Positions 1-13,480 are shown, numbered from the stretch's first letter. The stretch: 64,000 nt of DNA from Lathyrus oleraceus (GCF_024323335.1 NC_066581.1:182438330-182502329); one strand, 5' to 3'. The notes: generated from the letters alone by a model not told the origin. A program made the numbers and translations.

Positions 1-3000
1 TTGCTCTTAAAGCAACCTCAACCCATGATCAAATACAATCAAGGGAAGTTCTTTAATTCATCATTTAATGCATATTTGAACTTACTTGAGTGTCCTCAAT
101 CATCAATTCATCAAGATATGGGTTGTGGACTTGAGAAGTTGATCAGTCAATCCATCTAACTATTTTGAAATGCACTGAGACCTAAATTTTTATGTGTTGG
201 TCAAATAGAGATGGTTCCAAAATAAAAAATGTTCTTAAGGACAATATGAACAACTTTCATGTTCATAAAAAAATGATTTGAAGCTTGGAAGGCTATCTCC
301 CATTCCAATACATTATAGGTCATTTTGACTGAAACCCTAATTAAGGGTCAACTTCCCAAGGACATAACTCATTCATTCTTTATGATTTTGAGGTGGGATA
401 AAATGAATTGGAAATATTAAGATGTCTACTTCAAGTGTTATGTTGAACAAAAGTTCAAAATCTCAAAGGAAATACATGTGATAATGCAAGACATTATAGG
501 TCCTTTTGGGCCAAATGCATTGAAAGGCAAAAAAGTCCAACTTCAAGTGCCCATAACTCTCTCATAAAAATCCAAATGATGCAAAACTTAAGTCCATATT
601 GATTGTCTTGAAAAGATCTACAACTTTGATGTTGGAGGTTTTTTCATTTGAGGCTTGCATCATCAAAACAGAAAGGCTTGAACATTGGCCAAATTTGGAA
701 ACTTTGCATTGACATGTTTTGCACATCACACTTTAAACTCAAATTTCATAAATTTCCACACTCCAAATGGATTTTTTCCCAACATAATAATTGTTCCTTA
801 CATCAAGACCTTTCCAACCATTACTCACATGATCATATTTGGATTTGGCAAATGGTATTTTTGAAGAGTTGAACATTTAGGCATAATTATGGAATGCACA
901 TGAAATCTTGATACACAAGAAATTGCCATTCAAACTACATGTCCAATTCAACTTGGTTTGTGTTCAACATGCATTTGCATCAGCTTTTGGGCTTTGCACG
1001 CGCCTGTACAGGCCCATGCATGAAGGATCCAAATTCCATGCACATGAGAATTCACCTTGCTTGCAGTTTGTTTTGCTATAAATAGAAGGGTTCAGCTTCA
1101 TTCAAACTCAACCTAAAGGCGCCTGAAACCCTGCTTAAGTGATTCCCCAACCTCACCAAAGAAGTAATTTCCATTTTTCTTCAAATTTTTCAGATCCAAA
1201 ATTCAACTTCATCTGGTTGAATTCTTAGATCTAAAGCTTCTAAACCTTCATCATTTATCTCACCGATCTTCTGTTTTGGCAAAGCAAGCAAGGAATTGAG
1301 CTCAAGTTACCAGAATTCAAGCTTACTCTTCAACTGGTATTTCATTCGAATCTCATTATCCATTGACCTATTGGCTTAGATCTTATGTTGGCTGAAGTCC
1401 TCTCAATAGACGCATCATGGTTATGCATTCAATTTTTGAAATCCATTGAGTTCATGATGAACACCAGATTTTTCAACTTCTGATTTCTCACACCATGGAA
1501 ATCTAGAGTGAAAATGGATGGTACAGGGATGATGTACATCATCCCAGCTTTCCAAAGATGTATAGATCGTGCATTTTCATTTAGGTTTGGATCTCTGCAA
1601 CTCTGACCGGAATTCTGAGGCTCAGGTGGCCATCCTAACTCTAGATCAATTCCTGACCACACGATCTTGTTTCCAGATCTAATCTGGACCGTTCCATGTT
1701 ATGACTTGTTTTAATGCTGCGTGTGGTTCAGTTGACCAAGGCGTATGGTGGGAGCGCATCTCTGGAGCGTATGATCTGCCAGCTCAATTAATGAGCTCAG
1801 ATCTAACGCTCCTTGTTTTTTGCATTTTTTTATTTTCTGATTTTATTTTCTTTAATTCCAATTATTTTTAAAAATCAATATCTCTCTCATTTTTAATCCA
1901 AAAATTATGGGACCAATTACATTAGTCTCCAAATAAATTCTAGTTTCTATTTCTGATTTTTAATATTTTTTAGATTGTCATTTGATATTTTTTGTGAATT
2001 TTCTCTTTTTTGGTTATTTTTAATTCATTTTTAATAGTTTTTGATATTCAAAAAATACAAAAATATTTTCCTAACCTATTTGAACGATGATGGATCTATG
2101 AAAAATATTCTCATCAATTTTTAAATTGATTTGAGATTTATTTGAGATTTTAGTTCAATTAGGTTATTTTTATTCATTTTTAATTGATTAAAAATAGTTT
2201 CTGACTTTTAAAAATGCTGAAATTTTTTGTCAAACTTTGTTTGACCTTGTTGAACTTAGGATAAATTACTTGGACCTTTCAAGGTTGATTTGAAGTGATT
2301 TTGAAGTTTGACCTTTCCATTATTTTTAATTCAAGTTTATTTTAATATTGAAAATGCCAAAAATATTATGCTTATTGTTTGATCTCCAATCTTCATCTCA
2401 TTTCTGATATATCATTGTTTGACTTTGACTTTCAATGTCATTTGGTCAATACATATGGATTGGTACATATTATTTCATCTTATGCATTTTTGATCTTTCC
2501 ATTTCCTTATCCTTTCTTCATTTTCTTCTTCATCTTCTTCTTCTTCTTTCCTTTTGATCAATGAGTTGAAGGTTGATAAGTTGGCATTGATTAGGGAGAC
2601 TTAATCTTCCTTGATTCAAATCTAATTCATCTTGATCAATTGATCAAGTGAATGGCTTTGCATTAAGGATAGGTTGTCTTCTAAATCATGCAAAAGGCTT
2701 AAACCAATACAAGATCAATTCTCTTTTTCTTTTGGGCATGGCAAGTTGTTGGAACTTGGTTCACTAATCAAGACTTCTAATTTGTGTTGTTGCCTACATT
2801 ATTATTGACCGACCTCAGATAGTTGTGACTTGTACATAAGTCCAATTACGATTGCTTAACATAGCGCTAAATTTTCCTTATGGCACACTAACTACTAACA
2901 CTAACTATTGACAATTAACATTTACTTTTTGCTCTTTACTTTTATGCAATTTACTATTCTTGCACATATTATCCATTTGCTTTTTCTCTTTGCTCACTTG

Positions 3001-4423
3001 AGCACATGTTTATGTTAATGCCATTTGCCTTTTGCTCACTTGAGCACATAATTGTGTATATATTATTATGCTTGTGTTTTGTTTTGATTGTTGTGAACCA
3101 AATGCCAAGAAATGGACTTAGTTTCTAAGACTTTCCCTATGCAAAGAATGGAGAATTGGACTTAGATTCTAGGACTTTCCTTATGCAAAATTGGAGTAAA
3201 TGGACCTTAATGAAGAAGATGGATTAGAAGGACCAAATCTCTAAACTCACTCTTGTCCATTCTTGATTTACTTCATGGAACTTTTGATGTGTGTGTTTTT
3301 GTGCTAGGGAATTCTACTTGAGCTTAATTGGAGGACCATTGCCATGATCATTCAAAGTGAAAGATACAAGGCACATTGAGGATCTTATGAGACTTGTTTG
3401 ATTGCTTATGCTTTGTGGTTGCTTATTCCAAAGGATGAGAGCTACTTGGATCATCAATATGATTTCAAGAGAGGAACTCCTTGTTTGGTTTTGTTCTCTT
3501 TCCCCTCACCTCTTGTATGTTTAGGATTTAGCCCTTCTTCTTCTTCTCTCCACTCTAACCCAAGCCAAAACTCTTTGTGCAAACATTTAACCATTGTTTT
3601 TAAACATTAGAAACCTAAGCCTTATGCTTTTAATTTTCAAACTTTCTTTTCATAACACTTATTTTGAATTGAACTTTTAAGTCAACTTTGACCATTTTTG
3701 TATATACTTCTAATTGGTAAATATAACCCATTCAAATGTCTTTTGTGGTTCCAATGGCCACTTTCTTAATCAAAATCTTTCATAACCTTTAGCTATGAGG
3801 TTTGAGTTATCCTTGTGGTAGATGTAATACTTACCTATATCCTTAGTGATGGACAATAAGTCTTCCATGCTTATTATAGGGTTAACCCCTCACTAGCATG
3901 TTGAAGCTATCCTCACATGGTGGATTTGTGGTTTGGTTGAGTTTTCTCCCTCTGATAACAAAAGACCTTAAGGCTTTTGGACCAATCAATTCACCCACTT
4001 GTTTTGAGATTTTTACCCCGAACTACGAGGTTTTGATTCTAATTTTTTTTTAAGATGGTACGTAGGCAATGGGTTTATCCATCCAAACACAAAATGTAAA
4101 TAATTTGTACATTCTCTTCTCATCTCTTCAATCATGTTTGCACAAACAAAATTTTCCACAAAACAAACAACCTTCACAACAAGTATGAAAAGGGCTCCCT
4201 AGGAGTACCTAGGATGTTTTGGGTGCCTAACACCTTCCCATTGCATAACCAACCCCCTTACCCAGATCTCTGTTTCTTTTACTAGTTTTTGTTAAGAACT
4301 ATTAGGTTTTTGTTCGCTTTCTAACCATTCCTTTGGATAAATAGAAGTGCGGTGGCGACTCGACTTGTATGATTTACCTTGGATTTAGTCAATATCTCTA
4401 ATGGTAACGAATACCCCGCTACA
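1..4423 (+). repeat. Ogre-family LTR, 5' end outside the window
   Basis: This is non-coding and has the layout of the two LTRs at 53-62 kb read in reverse: a TATA box, an acidic GC-poor middle, the PBS-like core TGGCGACTC at 4353-4361, and a terminus ending CGCTACA at 4423 that mirrors the TGTAGCG start of the minus-strand copies. From TATA to terminus it measures 3.35 kb, against 3.18 kb in the copy at 53685-58382, so roughly the first 0.4 kb should lie left of the window (inference). No tRNA primer site follows 4423, so it is a 3' LTR or a solo LTR. Short open frames inside it show no recognisable protein and are not called. Confidence 0.75.
1076..1085 (+). promoter_or_regulatory. LTR TATA box
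   Basis: CTATAAATAG. The same ten bases occur at 61128-61137 on the minus strand in the related solo LTR, in the same relative position, which supports it as the conserved LTR promoter. Confidence 0.6.
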
Positions 4424-4680
4424 CCCAAGGGGTCACTTCAAATGTTCGGATATATTAATATAGGATATATGTCTTACTTTAGAGACACACAAAATAATGC
4501 TTGATTTCCACCATTAATTTTAAAACCCATAGTCCAAAAGACAAAAAGTTATAATGGGATTTTGACTTAGGACCTTCTGACCCAGAGAAGCTTCTAACTT
4601 TATAGGGCTAACTAGTTCAGAGCCAAGTCATCTCAGAGTCTTATTTTGATTCTCCAGAGGCTACGCACATTTAGATTGTT
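4424..4680. other. Unassigned 257 bp between LTR and copia pol
   Basis: AT-rich, no open frame of note. It lies downstream of the copia RNase H in that element's sense direction, so it is probably the 3' untranslated part of the copia element, cut by insertion of the Ogre-family LTR. No polypurine tract or copia LTR start could be placed here. Confidence 0.4.
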
Positions 4681-6160
4681 TTATTCCAGACAAAGTTCCA
4701 TTTTAAAAATTTTCAGAATAAAAACGAATTTATCTTCAACAAGGGGTTTTATGAAGATACCATCCCATTGATGGTCTCTATCTATAAATTTTAAATTAAT
4801 AGTACCCTTCTGAACATAGTCTCTAATAAAATGGTCTTTAATTTCAATATGTTTTTCTCTGGAGTGCAAAATATTATTCTTAGATAAACAAATTGCATAA
4901 GTATTATCATAAAGAATAGGAATGTTACTCTCATAAAGTTAATAATCTTCTAGCTAATTTGTTATCGAGAGTATATGTGTGTTGCATCCAAATGCTGCAA
5001 AATATTCAGCTTTTACTATTGAGAATGCTATTGTTGACTGTCTCTTGCTGGACCATGAAATAAGATTATCACCAAGAAACTGACAACTTCCACAGGTGCT
5101 CTTCCTTTCTAGTCTGTCTCCAGCATAGTCATCATCACAATAACCTATTAACTTGTAATCTCTGGATTTGATATAAAAAAAGCCAAGGTTAGTAGTACCT
5201 TTCATATATCTAAAGGTCCGCTTAACAACTATTAAGTGAGGTTCTCAAGGATCTTATTGGAATCTAGCATATAAGCATACACTGAATAAAATGTTAGGCC
5301 TAAAAGTGGTCAAGTATAAGAGAGAACCAATCATACCTTTGTATACCTTTTTTTCTACATGTTTGCTTTCATCTTTCTCTAGAATGCACGTTGGATACAT
5401 TAGAATCTTTGTTGGTTTGCAATCTGACAAGTCAAACTTCTTCAGAAGTTCCCTTGTGTACTTGCTCTGATGGATGTACGTTCCTTATAAACTTTGGTTG
5501 ATATGAATCCCCATAAAGAACTTTAATTCTCCCATAAGAATCGTCTCAAATTCTGCCTGCATAGACTTAGAAAATTCATGGAAAAGAGTAGCATTAGCAA
5601 AAACAAAAATAATATCATCAACGTAACTTTGCACTATTAAAATATCATTTTTGAATGATTTACAAAACAAATTTGTATCAACCTTCCCTCTTGTAAAATA
5701 ATTTTTCAAAAGAAAATTGCTTCGTCTTTTATACTATGTTATGGGAGCTTGTTTCAGACCATATAAATATTTTTAAGTTTGTAAACAAAATTAGGGTTTT
5801 TATGATTTTCAAAACTAAAAGGTTGATGTACATAAACTTCCTTTGTAGTGTAACCATTCATAAATGCACTCTTAACATCAATTTTATATAAAATGATGTT
5901 ATGATTTACTACAAAATAAATTAGGAGATGAATAGATTCTAACTTGGCCACTGGTGCAAAGGTTTTAATATATTCAATTCCTTCTTGTTAACTATAGCCT
6001 TGTGCAACCAGTCTGGCTTTGTTCCTTACCACTTATCCTTGCTCATTCAACTTATTTTTAAAAACCCATTTTGTTCCAATAATGTGAGTTCCTTTGAGTC
6101 TTGACACAAGATCCCACATATCGTTTATGGAGAATTAATTTAATTCATCTTGCATTGCTA
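4681..6160 (-). pseudogene. Copia reverse transcriptase and RNase H, broken
   Basis: RT pieces are 5951-5754 (IDVKSAFMNG, with the first catalytic Asp, and a VYVHQP block) and 5709-5485 (SYVDDIIF, the catalytic pair, then GELKFFMGI). RNase H follows at 5205-4954 (GYCDDDYAGD, SWSSKRQSTIA, KAEYFAA) and 4869-4681 (HIEIKDHFIRDYV, QWDGIFIKPL). The order and spacing fit a complete copia RT-RH, but the segments lie in different frames separated by stops. It would have copied element RNA into cDNA in the particle. Confidence 0.85.
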
Positions 6161-6499
6161 ATATCTAGTCCGTGTCCAGAAGTGTTTCATTAATGGAAAT
6201 AGGTTATATAATGGATACCAAACCTATAAGTATTTCTTCAAATGGTTCGAATGAGGACCTGGTTCTGATGGGTTCTGTCTTATCTCCCAAAATCAATTCC
6301 TCAGGATGTGAAGATATTTTCCTATGTTTCCTTAGAGGCGTTGGTGTGAGAAGCTTCTGATTCTGATTGAGCAATTTTATGTTGAGCAGTTTCAGAGTCT
6401 TTCACTTCAGATTCCTTGCCTTGAGAGTCTGAGTAGCTAATCTCCAGACATGCAAACTTGTCAACTAGATTTGACTTTTCAAGGCCAATCTTATCATTA

Positions 6500-7800
6500 A
6501 ACTTAACATTTAATTCCTCAACAATTCATGTTTCAGTATTGTACACTATGTAGCCTTTTTAGCATTCAGAGTATCCTAACATGATACATTTTTGTGGTTT
6601 GGAATCAAACTTGTTGAAGTTCTCTTTAGTATTTAAAATAAAACATGAACACCCAAATGGATGAAAAATATGAAATCTTGGGCTTTCTGTTCTTCCACAT
6701 TTCATAGGAAGTCTTACCTTAATAGGTCTTATTGAGATCTTGTTCTCAATGTAACATGTTGTGTTGACTGCTTCTTCTCAGAAGTGCCTTGCAATATTAG
6801 TTTCATTGATCATGGTTCTGGCCATTTCTTGCAAAGTTCGATTTTTCCTCTCTACAACTCCATTCTGTTGTGGATTTCAAAGGCAAGAGAAATCATGGGA
6901 AATTCCATTTTTATCCAAAAGTTTTCAAAGTTTTCGTTTTCAAATTCCCACCATGATCACTTCTGACTTTAACAATTTTAAAATATTTTTCATTTTGCAC
7001 TTGGGAGCAAAAAGTAGTAAACACAAAATTTGACTCATCCTTGTGTTTTAGGAACTCTACCCAAGTCCATCTGCTATAGTCGTCTACAGTGACTAATCCA
7101 TACTTTTTTCCATTGACAAATGTTGTTTTCACTGGCCCAAATAAATAAATATGCAAAAGCTCCAGAGGCTTAGAGGTTGAAACAAAATTATTAACTCTTA
7201 AGGAAGTTTTTCAAAACTTGCCTTTCTGGCATACCTCACAAAGAGAATATGAAGCAAAATTCAGATTTCGAAGGCCTATGACTAAGTTCAGCTTGTTTAA
7301 CATTGATATTATTCTTAAGCTAACATGGCCTAACCGTCTATGACAAGTCCATTTCTCTTTGTTCAGAGACATGAGGAATATAACATTTTGATTTTCTTAA
7401 TCTAAACGTCTTATTTTGTAAATGTTGGTTTTCCTCTTGCCATTAAAGAGTACAAAGCCATCCTATTGACTAACAACCTTGCATAAATTTTGATTAAAGA
7501 TAATATCATAACCATTGTCACTTAATTGACTTACGGATAAAAGTTTATGCGTTAATATTTAACTAATAAAACATTATTAATAGAAGTGAGAAAGTTGTTA
7601 TCATCAGTTTTGGAGCCAATTATCTTACCTTTCTGATTGTCTTTGAAACCAATGGTTCCTCTCGGCTTAAGTTCCAGGTCTTGGAACATATGCCTTCTTC
7701 CGTCATGTGACGTGAGCATCCAAAGTCCATGTATCAAGATTGGTGTTTCAAGTTGACTTCTAAGGATGGATGCAACATAGACTATTTTGTCTTTAGGTAC
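6500..7800 (-). pseudogene. Copia protease and integrase, broken
   Basis: Around 7690-7730 the protease region reads into a CSRHMT block, but the catalytic Asp-Ser-Gly cannot be read in one frame, so the protease is lost. Downstream, 7360-7200 encodes the integrase zinc-binding HRRLGH and CEVC pairs. The core at 7156-6911 has VDDYSRWTWVEFLK and the second catalytic Asp in VRSDHGG, while the expected first Asp before LFGPVKT is Tyr. Stops and frameshifts follow toward 6500. The normal role is cleavage of the polyprotein and insertion of cDNA into the nuclear genome. Confidence 0.75.
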
Positions 7801-9467
7801 CCATATATTTTTGGGTCCTATTTTGTTAGTTCCCTTAGAGGTTTTCTTAACCCATGATTTCTCTGCATAATAAATATTACGTGTGTATCCATAAGTGAAA
7901 TGGGATTACGTAGCTTTTGGTTTAATTGCCTTTTGTTTTGAATTAGGTTTGACCCTAGAATTTTAGGTGGCATATAACCAATACATATCTTTCCATTTAT
8001 GCTTACTCCATAGATCATAAAAGCTATTATGCTTCTGTCTATGTTTTGTGCAAGAATTTTTTGAAAAGACATATAATATTTCTTAATGACAGATTCAGAG
8101 TCCATATGAGCTTCTGAAAGAATCTCTTTTTCAAGTTCTTTACTCTTGATTTTGAGAGAAAAGTTATCTTTTTCAAGATTGCATATCTTTTCTTTTAGAG
8201 TAGAGTTTTCTTTCTTTAGCTTACTATGGGCTTCAGATTTAGCTACATGATTTTGTTTTAAATCCTTGTACCTTCTCTGAAGACTTTGATACTTTTCAAG
8301 AATTTTAGTCAGACAAAATTGTACTTCAGAGTGATTTAAGTTAGAGAATACCCCATAAGAGTCTGATTTTAATTCTGATTCTAATTATGATCCTGATCTA
8401 GAGTCAAATGCTTTTGTGTTTTCAATCAGTGCCATGTTGTCTTGCTCTCCTTCAGAATCATCTTCTGGAGACTCGGATTTGTCCCATGTAGCCATCAAAA
8501 CCTTCTTCTTATCTTTGAAGAGCTTTTTCTTAGGCATTTCTTTATTTAGACTAGGACATTCATTCATGTAGTGGCTTGGCTGCTTGCACTAGAAATAGAT
8601 GACATATTTGTTAACACCGAACTTATTTTGTCCAAATGTTTACTCAAGGCGTCCACTTGTTCTTTTGTTTCCTCTATGCTTCTTTTATCCCTTCCTCCAT
8701 AGTTGATTGAATCTTATGGAAAGAAGAGAAAGCTCATCTCTTCAACATAATCTTATTCAGATTTTTCTTTTTCTTCAGCTTGAAATGTATTTGCCTTTTC
8801 TGTTTTGCCTTTGGATTTAAGAGACACATATTTTCTTTTTCTTTGAGGCTCATCCTCTTCCAGCTATATCTCATGACTTCTTAAAGAACTTACAAGTTCT
8901 TCCAGAGTCATACTGTTCAGATCTTTGGATACCTTAAAAGCAGTCACCATAGGCTTCCACTTCTTTGGTAAGCTTCTTATGATCTTCACATGATCTCCAG
9001 TAGTGTAGCCTTTGTTTATAACTTTTAAGCTAGCTACATGTGTTTGATATCTTGAGAACATGTCCTCAATAGTTTCATCATCCTCCATTTTGAAGGCTTC
9101 ATACTTTTGAATCAAGGCCAAAGCATTGGTTTCTTTTACTTGTTCGTATCCTTCACGAGTCATTCTAAGAGAATCAAATATAGACATTGTATGGGAATGC
9201 ATTCAGAAGGATGGTTCTTGACTTGTGATGATTTTTGTCGTCTTTCTTTTGTTGGTCACTCATCTTGATTATTTCAATCTTAGCACCATTTGTATCTAGG
9301 GGATGTGTATATCCATCTATGACCATATCCCACAAGTCTGCATCATAAACAAGGAAGAATCTTTTGATTCTATCCTTCCAATAATCAAACTTGTCTCCAT
9401 CAAAAACTGAAGATTTAGTAGAGTAGTGATCTTTTTCATTGTTGATAGCTTCCATAGCGTGTTTCAA
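7800..9467 (-). pseudogene. Copia Gag, broken
   Basis: The N-terminal part (9467-9174, starting with MKHAMEAINN) holds the conserved FDGDKFDYWKDRIKRFF and DLWDMVIDGY blocks of the copia Gag/DUF4219-UBN2 family, and continues in another frame (9202-8864) with a UBN2-like segment. A zinc-knuckle remnant near 8560-8600 keeps C-x4-H-x4-C but its first Cys is Tyr and a stop sits inside it. The tail to about 7800 is charged and coiled-coil-like, then has an IYGVSxNGK..GY.PPK block typical of Sirevirus Gag. At least two frame changes and several stops make it non-functional. In a live element it would form the cytoplasmic virus-like particle. Confidence 0.8.
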
Positions 9468-9528
9468 AAAATGGATCTTTTATTGACATGGTTAAGTGTT
9501 TGATATAAAATTATTAATAATAGAAGCA

Positions 9529-9542
9529 GAGCTATGATTCCA
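9529..9542 (-). other. Copia primer binding site, degenerate
   Basis: On the minus strand this reads TGGAATCATAGCTC, two changes from the TGGTATCAGAGC site complementary to initiator tRNA-Met that copia elements use. It sits 2 bp inside the 5' LTR end, as expected. Confidence 0.7.
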
Positions 9543-9544
9543 AT

Positions 9545-10718
9545 TGAAGGTTCAAGAAACACAAGAAATTGGGGTTTGAATTGTTCTAGACTAAAACTTT
9601 TTCGCTACCCAAGAACACAAACAACAAAGATTCAACAACGATAAAAGACACATATATTTTGATCATGGTTTGCTATTAACTAAGCTACATTCAGTCCACG
9701 CGCCAGAGTGATTTTGCCTTCTCAATAAGGAGTTAAACCACTAATCAAAGACTTGATTACAAACTCAAAGACAACCTGTCTAAGACTTCTTGAGGATCCT
9801 AACTATAACCTAGTCTCTCAAGGTATTTAACCAAAGGTTAAGAATACAAGATTATGTTTACAAAGTGCTTATAAAATAAGAAGATACACAAATAAAACAG
9901 AGATTACACTTAAGAATATATTCAAGAAAGTGTTTAAAGTGTATGAATGTGATTTTTTTAGCGTGAAACGCTTCTTTATTTATTTCTCACGTGTGTTAGT
10001 GCATTAGTGTTTTCAAAACTTCCAATACCTCTTTTATATAGATGATGAATCGATCCATTGGAGGGAGGAATTGGAATATCCTCAATATCATAGTTGTACA
10101 AAGGTGCTTGATTCTATATCAGTAGTGTGGCGTTTGCGGTATAAAGTGGGTGAGGATGAGACAAAAGGAACCACGTTGGTATAATACTATAATCCTTTTT
10201 CTTGATCTTAGGGGTAGTGGAAAAGGTATTTCATTTTGTACCTATTGTACACTTGCCACATATTCTTCTTTCAGACAATGACTTTTAGTCATTAACTTCT
10301 AGTTAGAGGCTTCATATTTAAGTTGATGAAGCTTGAATAGAGTCCAGAGTTTGTCTTCCGAATCTGGTGAGAATGAGACTTAAGAGTCTATAGAGTTCAG
10401 AGTCTTGAGACTTTAGAGGCTTGAATTCTCAGAGTCTTTATCAGAGTCATTCTGGATAGATTCTTGCAGAAGTGTTGACTTGGTAATCTAGATGCTTGAC
10501 TTTCATTTAAACCATAAACGCCTGTATTTCTTCCTTTAGTTTAGAGTGCATCTTCAGTTTAAAGTCTAGTTCATCTAGAATTGACTTCTTCAAAGTCAAT
10601 TGATTTTCTTTGACCTGCGTGCACTTAACAAAATAATTAAAGTACAAAATTATTCTCTATATAAGCTTTGTTAACATTAAAACTCAAGGATAGTTGCATA
10701 ACCAAATTTGTTCCAACA
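9545..10718 (-). repeat. 5' LTR of the copia element (1174 bp)
   Basis: The boundaries are TG...CA. The sense start is TGTTGGAACAAATTTGG at 10718, a start common in Sirevirus LTRs, and the sense end is at 9545 next to the primer site. No second copy occurs in the window, so LTR divergence cannot be measured. The flank at 10719-10723 is AAAAT, the candidate target duplication whose partner is not visible. Confidence 0.75.
10031..10041 (-). promoter_or_regulatory. Copia LTR TATA box
   Basis: CTATATAAAAG on the minus strand, about 680 bp into the LTR from its sense start, with CT-rich sequence nearby. It is the best promoter candidate in this LTR. Confidence 0.5.
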
Positions 10719-10936
10719 AAAATCAATTTTTACTTATAAATTGTTAAGGAGGAGGGAACATATGTTAATATAAAGGAGTTTAAGCTAGATTGTAACATAT
10801 CATAACAAAACTATAGATAAAAGTAGTTTCAATTAGACAAAGTTGTGTATTCCACTCATCCTTTTTGTTCATTCAAAGCATCATGTAATTTGTGACTATC
10901 TTATAATTTTTTTATTCAAAGCATCTTTTCTATTCA

Positions 10937-11160
10937 TTCCTCTTCGTTTAGGGATTTTGAAGTCCTCATATGCTCAAAATATGATACATACCCAACTGAT
11001 TCAAATGAAGCTTTCTAAATATCTTTCCAATTTGACTCAACCAACTTTTCAACAATGTTTCATTGATTTCTATTGACACCATCATCTTCTTAACTTTCAC
11101 TATTTGACTCAAAGTCATCACCATTAGAGTCACTTTCAGAATCACTTAAATATGCTGATG
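10937..11160 (-). pseudogene. Decayed coding fragment, acidic Ser-rich
   Basis: One minus-strand frame reads a serine/acidic run (SDSESDSNGDDFESNSES) then WKDI, ASFESVGYVSYFEHM and SLNEEE, interrupted by three in-frame stops, two of which replace positions that could have been Trp or Glu. The amino-acid composition is protein-like, but I do not recognise the family. It could be part of a transposon protein or a host gene scrap. The rest of 10719-11273 shows nothing else. Confidence 0.35.
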
Positions 11161-11273
11161 CACTTCAACACAGTGGAAAAATAACACAACGATACAATAC
11201 AAAAAAAATATCCCTATAAGTTAAACTACTATGGAAGAAAGACACACACATCCAAAACTGAATTACTACTTCT

Positions 11274-13480
11274 TGTAACACTCTAAACTTGACACCCTTG
11301 ATTTAAGAAAATAAAATTTATAATTTCAAACAACCTCAGTTTTACACATTCACAACATACATCTTTCTCGTAAATTATAACATCAAACATGCAACGGAAT
11401 AAAATATCAAACTTCATAGAAAATATTCATTGGTCTTAACAAAAATTACTAAATAAAATAACTCATACATATAAAGAAATATAACATGTAACAAAGCAAC
11501 CTATCCCTTGTGTTACATACTAGAGCGACGCCAAAACTAGACAACTCGAAAAAGGATAAACAGACAAAGAGGCCTCAATGCCATCTTCCAGCTCAACAAC
11601 AACTAGTGTTCCTCTACCTAATTATTCGTACCATGAGAGTACAATACACCATAAACAAAATAACCAGGGTGTGAGAATAGATTCATTAAAGTTAGTGGTG
11701 CATAAATAGTAAAGAGTAGTATAATTCAAGCAATCACCAATCAATTGAATATCAATCACAACAATGCACCAATTACAATAATGACTCGATTCTAAAGAAG
11801 GTACGTATGTAATGCATCAACTCTTCGAATTTACATGCATGTGGTACCAATTTTGAAATTAGAGGTATATTACTATTACTAGCTTAGTCCACTCACCGAT
11901 GGCCCCGCTTCGAACCATAAACATCATTGATCCCCCTTCTGAATCATGACTCGTCCCTAATCCCCCCTTTTGAATAAACGACTCGCCACTTGTCCCCCCT
12001 TCTAAACCAGTGACACAATATTAGACCGAAGTTTGTACACCACGATTCATGAAATGCAACAACACATACAAATGTAATAATCATCATCGGTTCCCCTTTG
12101 AACCGCATACATCTCCAATAAGGCAACCACCTCAACATAATAAAAAGCTATATAATTATACCCATAATAATATACATTCATACACTTATTCAAGAACAAT
12201 TATCCATATATTAAGAGAATTAAATCAAACAACTCTTAAACATATCAATTTTACTCACCAACTCACCAAACACATCAAAACAATAACAGACAGTCGCCAA
12301 AATTGAACTAAACAACTTACTTTACACATTTATAACGTTTGATTCCCCTATTAATACACACATATAACCTATAAGACATTACTATAATGTATTAATAAGC
12401 GTCAGCTTTGTAACCCTTCGAACCGCGCCTCAAATAGAGTCACGAAACTCAAGTTACACACAAAACGACGCTTTTGGTACAAAAACCAGGAACCTAATAT
12501 GGCCACCTATGTTGGCTAACACAACCTGTAACACTTTCTAGGCTAGTCCCCCATTTTGCAACGCCTATGGTACAAAAATCATAGAGCTTCTCTGGTTGCC
12601 TGTAGCAGCTACTACGGCCCGTAGCAGCTCCCAAAATCGAAAATCTTATTTTGTGATTTTGTGCGATTTCTCTTGTTTTTCAACCCTGCATCCGACCCCA
12701 TACCTTTAAATTTTGACTTCTAACATCCCCAAAACATATCGTATCATAAGTTACATGAATCAAAGGGTAATCAACACATCACAACATCAAAATCAACATT
12801 ATCATATTAATTCATCGTGCTCTTCATCAACACGTAACATTAACATATGAACATCGTCATCTCTAATGTTTTCATGGAATTCAATCATATAATTCACATC
12901 AAAATAGCACATAGCATGATTAAAACATATAATATCAACTATACATCAATCCAATTGTAGAGGTTTTGCACAAACCTCATACAATTCATAAACCTCAATA
13001 ATGGAGGACAATAGAGAAAGGGAAGAAGAAATGGGGTAAGGATCCTCCTCTACCATACAAGATTAAGCATCCTTATCAGGAACAGTTCCCCGTCCCTCTA
13101 CATGGTTTCGTGAAAATACTCTAAACTTGACCATGGAATCTCCCTCTTCTCCCTCTTGCTCTGGTAGGGATTTTTCGCCTCTCTTGCTATTTTCTCACCA
13201 ATTTCACGTACTCTGATTTTCTATTCCCTTCTTTTCTATTTAAATAAATATTATTTTATTTTTATTTTCCATAACTCTACTAATTCCCCTAATTCCTTAA
13301 TAATTCAGTCTACCTCCCTAATTCCCATTAATTTCGATTTTTCTCCTCAAAATCACTTAATTTATGATTCTACTTTCCACCCCATATCTCAATTTTTTAT
13401 ATCTTATCCAAATTTCTATTATTTTAATAAATCCAATGATAGCGATAAATAAACTAAATCCCACCCAACCTCGAATTATG
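11274..13480 (-). repeat. Chromovirus-like Ty3/gypsy LTR, end truncated
   Basis: It starts TGTAACACTCTAAACTTGAC, parallel to the solo LTR starting at 50974 (TGTAACACCCCCC). It shares that LTR's layout: an early 'cggaata' and 'cttcat' landmark zone, CA-rich middle, then CT-rich end with a TATTTAAATA box on the minus strand near 13230. The expected GGTGTTACA terminus is missing, so it appears truncated about 20 bp short, near 13480. The sequence is clearly different from the 50974 copy (another subfamily or much older). Lineage (Tekay/Del) is tentative. The minus orientation comes from the promoter-like end. Confidence 0.5.

Larger units (their letters stand above)
4681..10718 (-). mobile_element. 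Degenerate Ty1/copia retrotransposon, SIRE-like, 3' LTR missing
   Basis: Read on the minus strand the order is 5' LTR (10718-9545), PBS, gag, protease, integrase, reverse transcriptase, RNase H. Integrase before RT defines Ty1/copia. The long gag with a coiled-coil tail and the RT wording around YVDD (followed by a GELKFFMGI block) resemble the Sirevirus (SIRE/Maximus) lineage known from legumes. All coding parts are broken by stops and frameshifts, so the copy is dead. The matching 3' LTR is not found in the window; it may lie left of the LTR at 1-4423 or be deleted. Confidence 0.85.

Noticed and set aside
2379..2564. Hydrophobic Phe-rich frame in the left LTR
   Set aside because: Caused by a TTC/TTT-rich stretch, and no conservation is seen in LTRs A and B.
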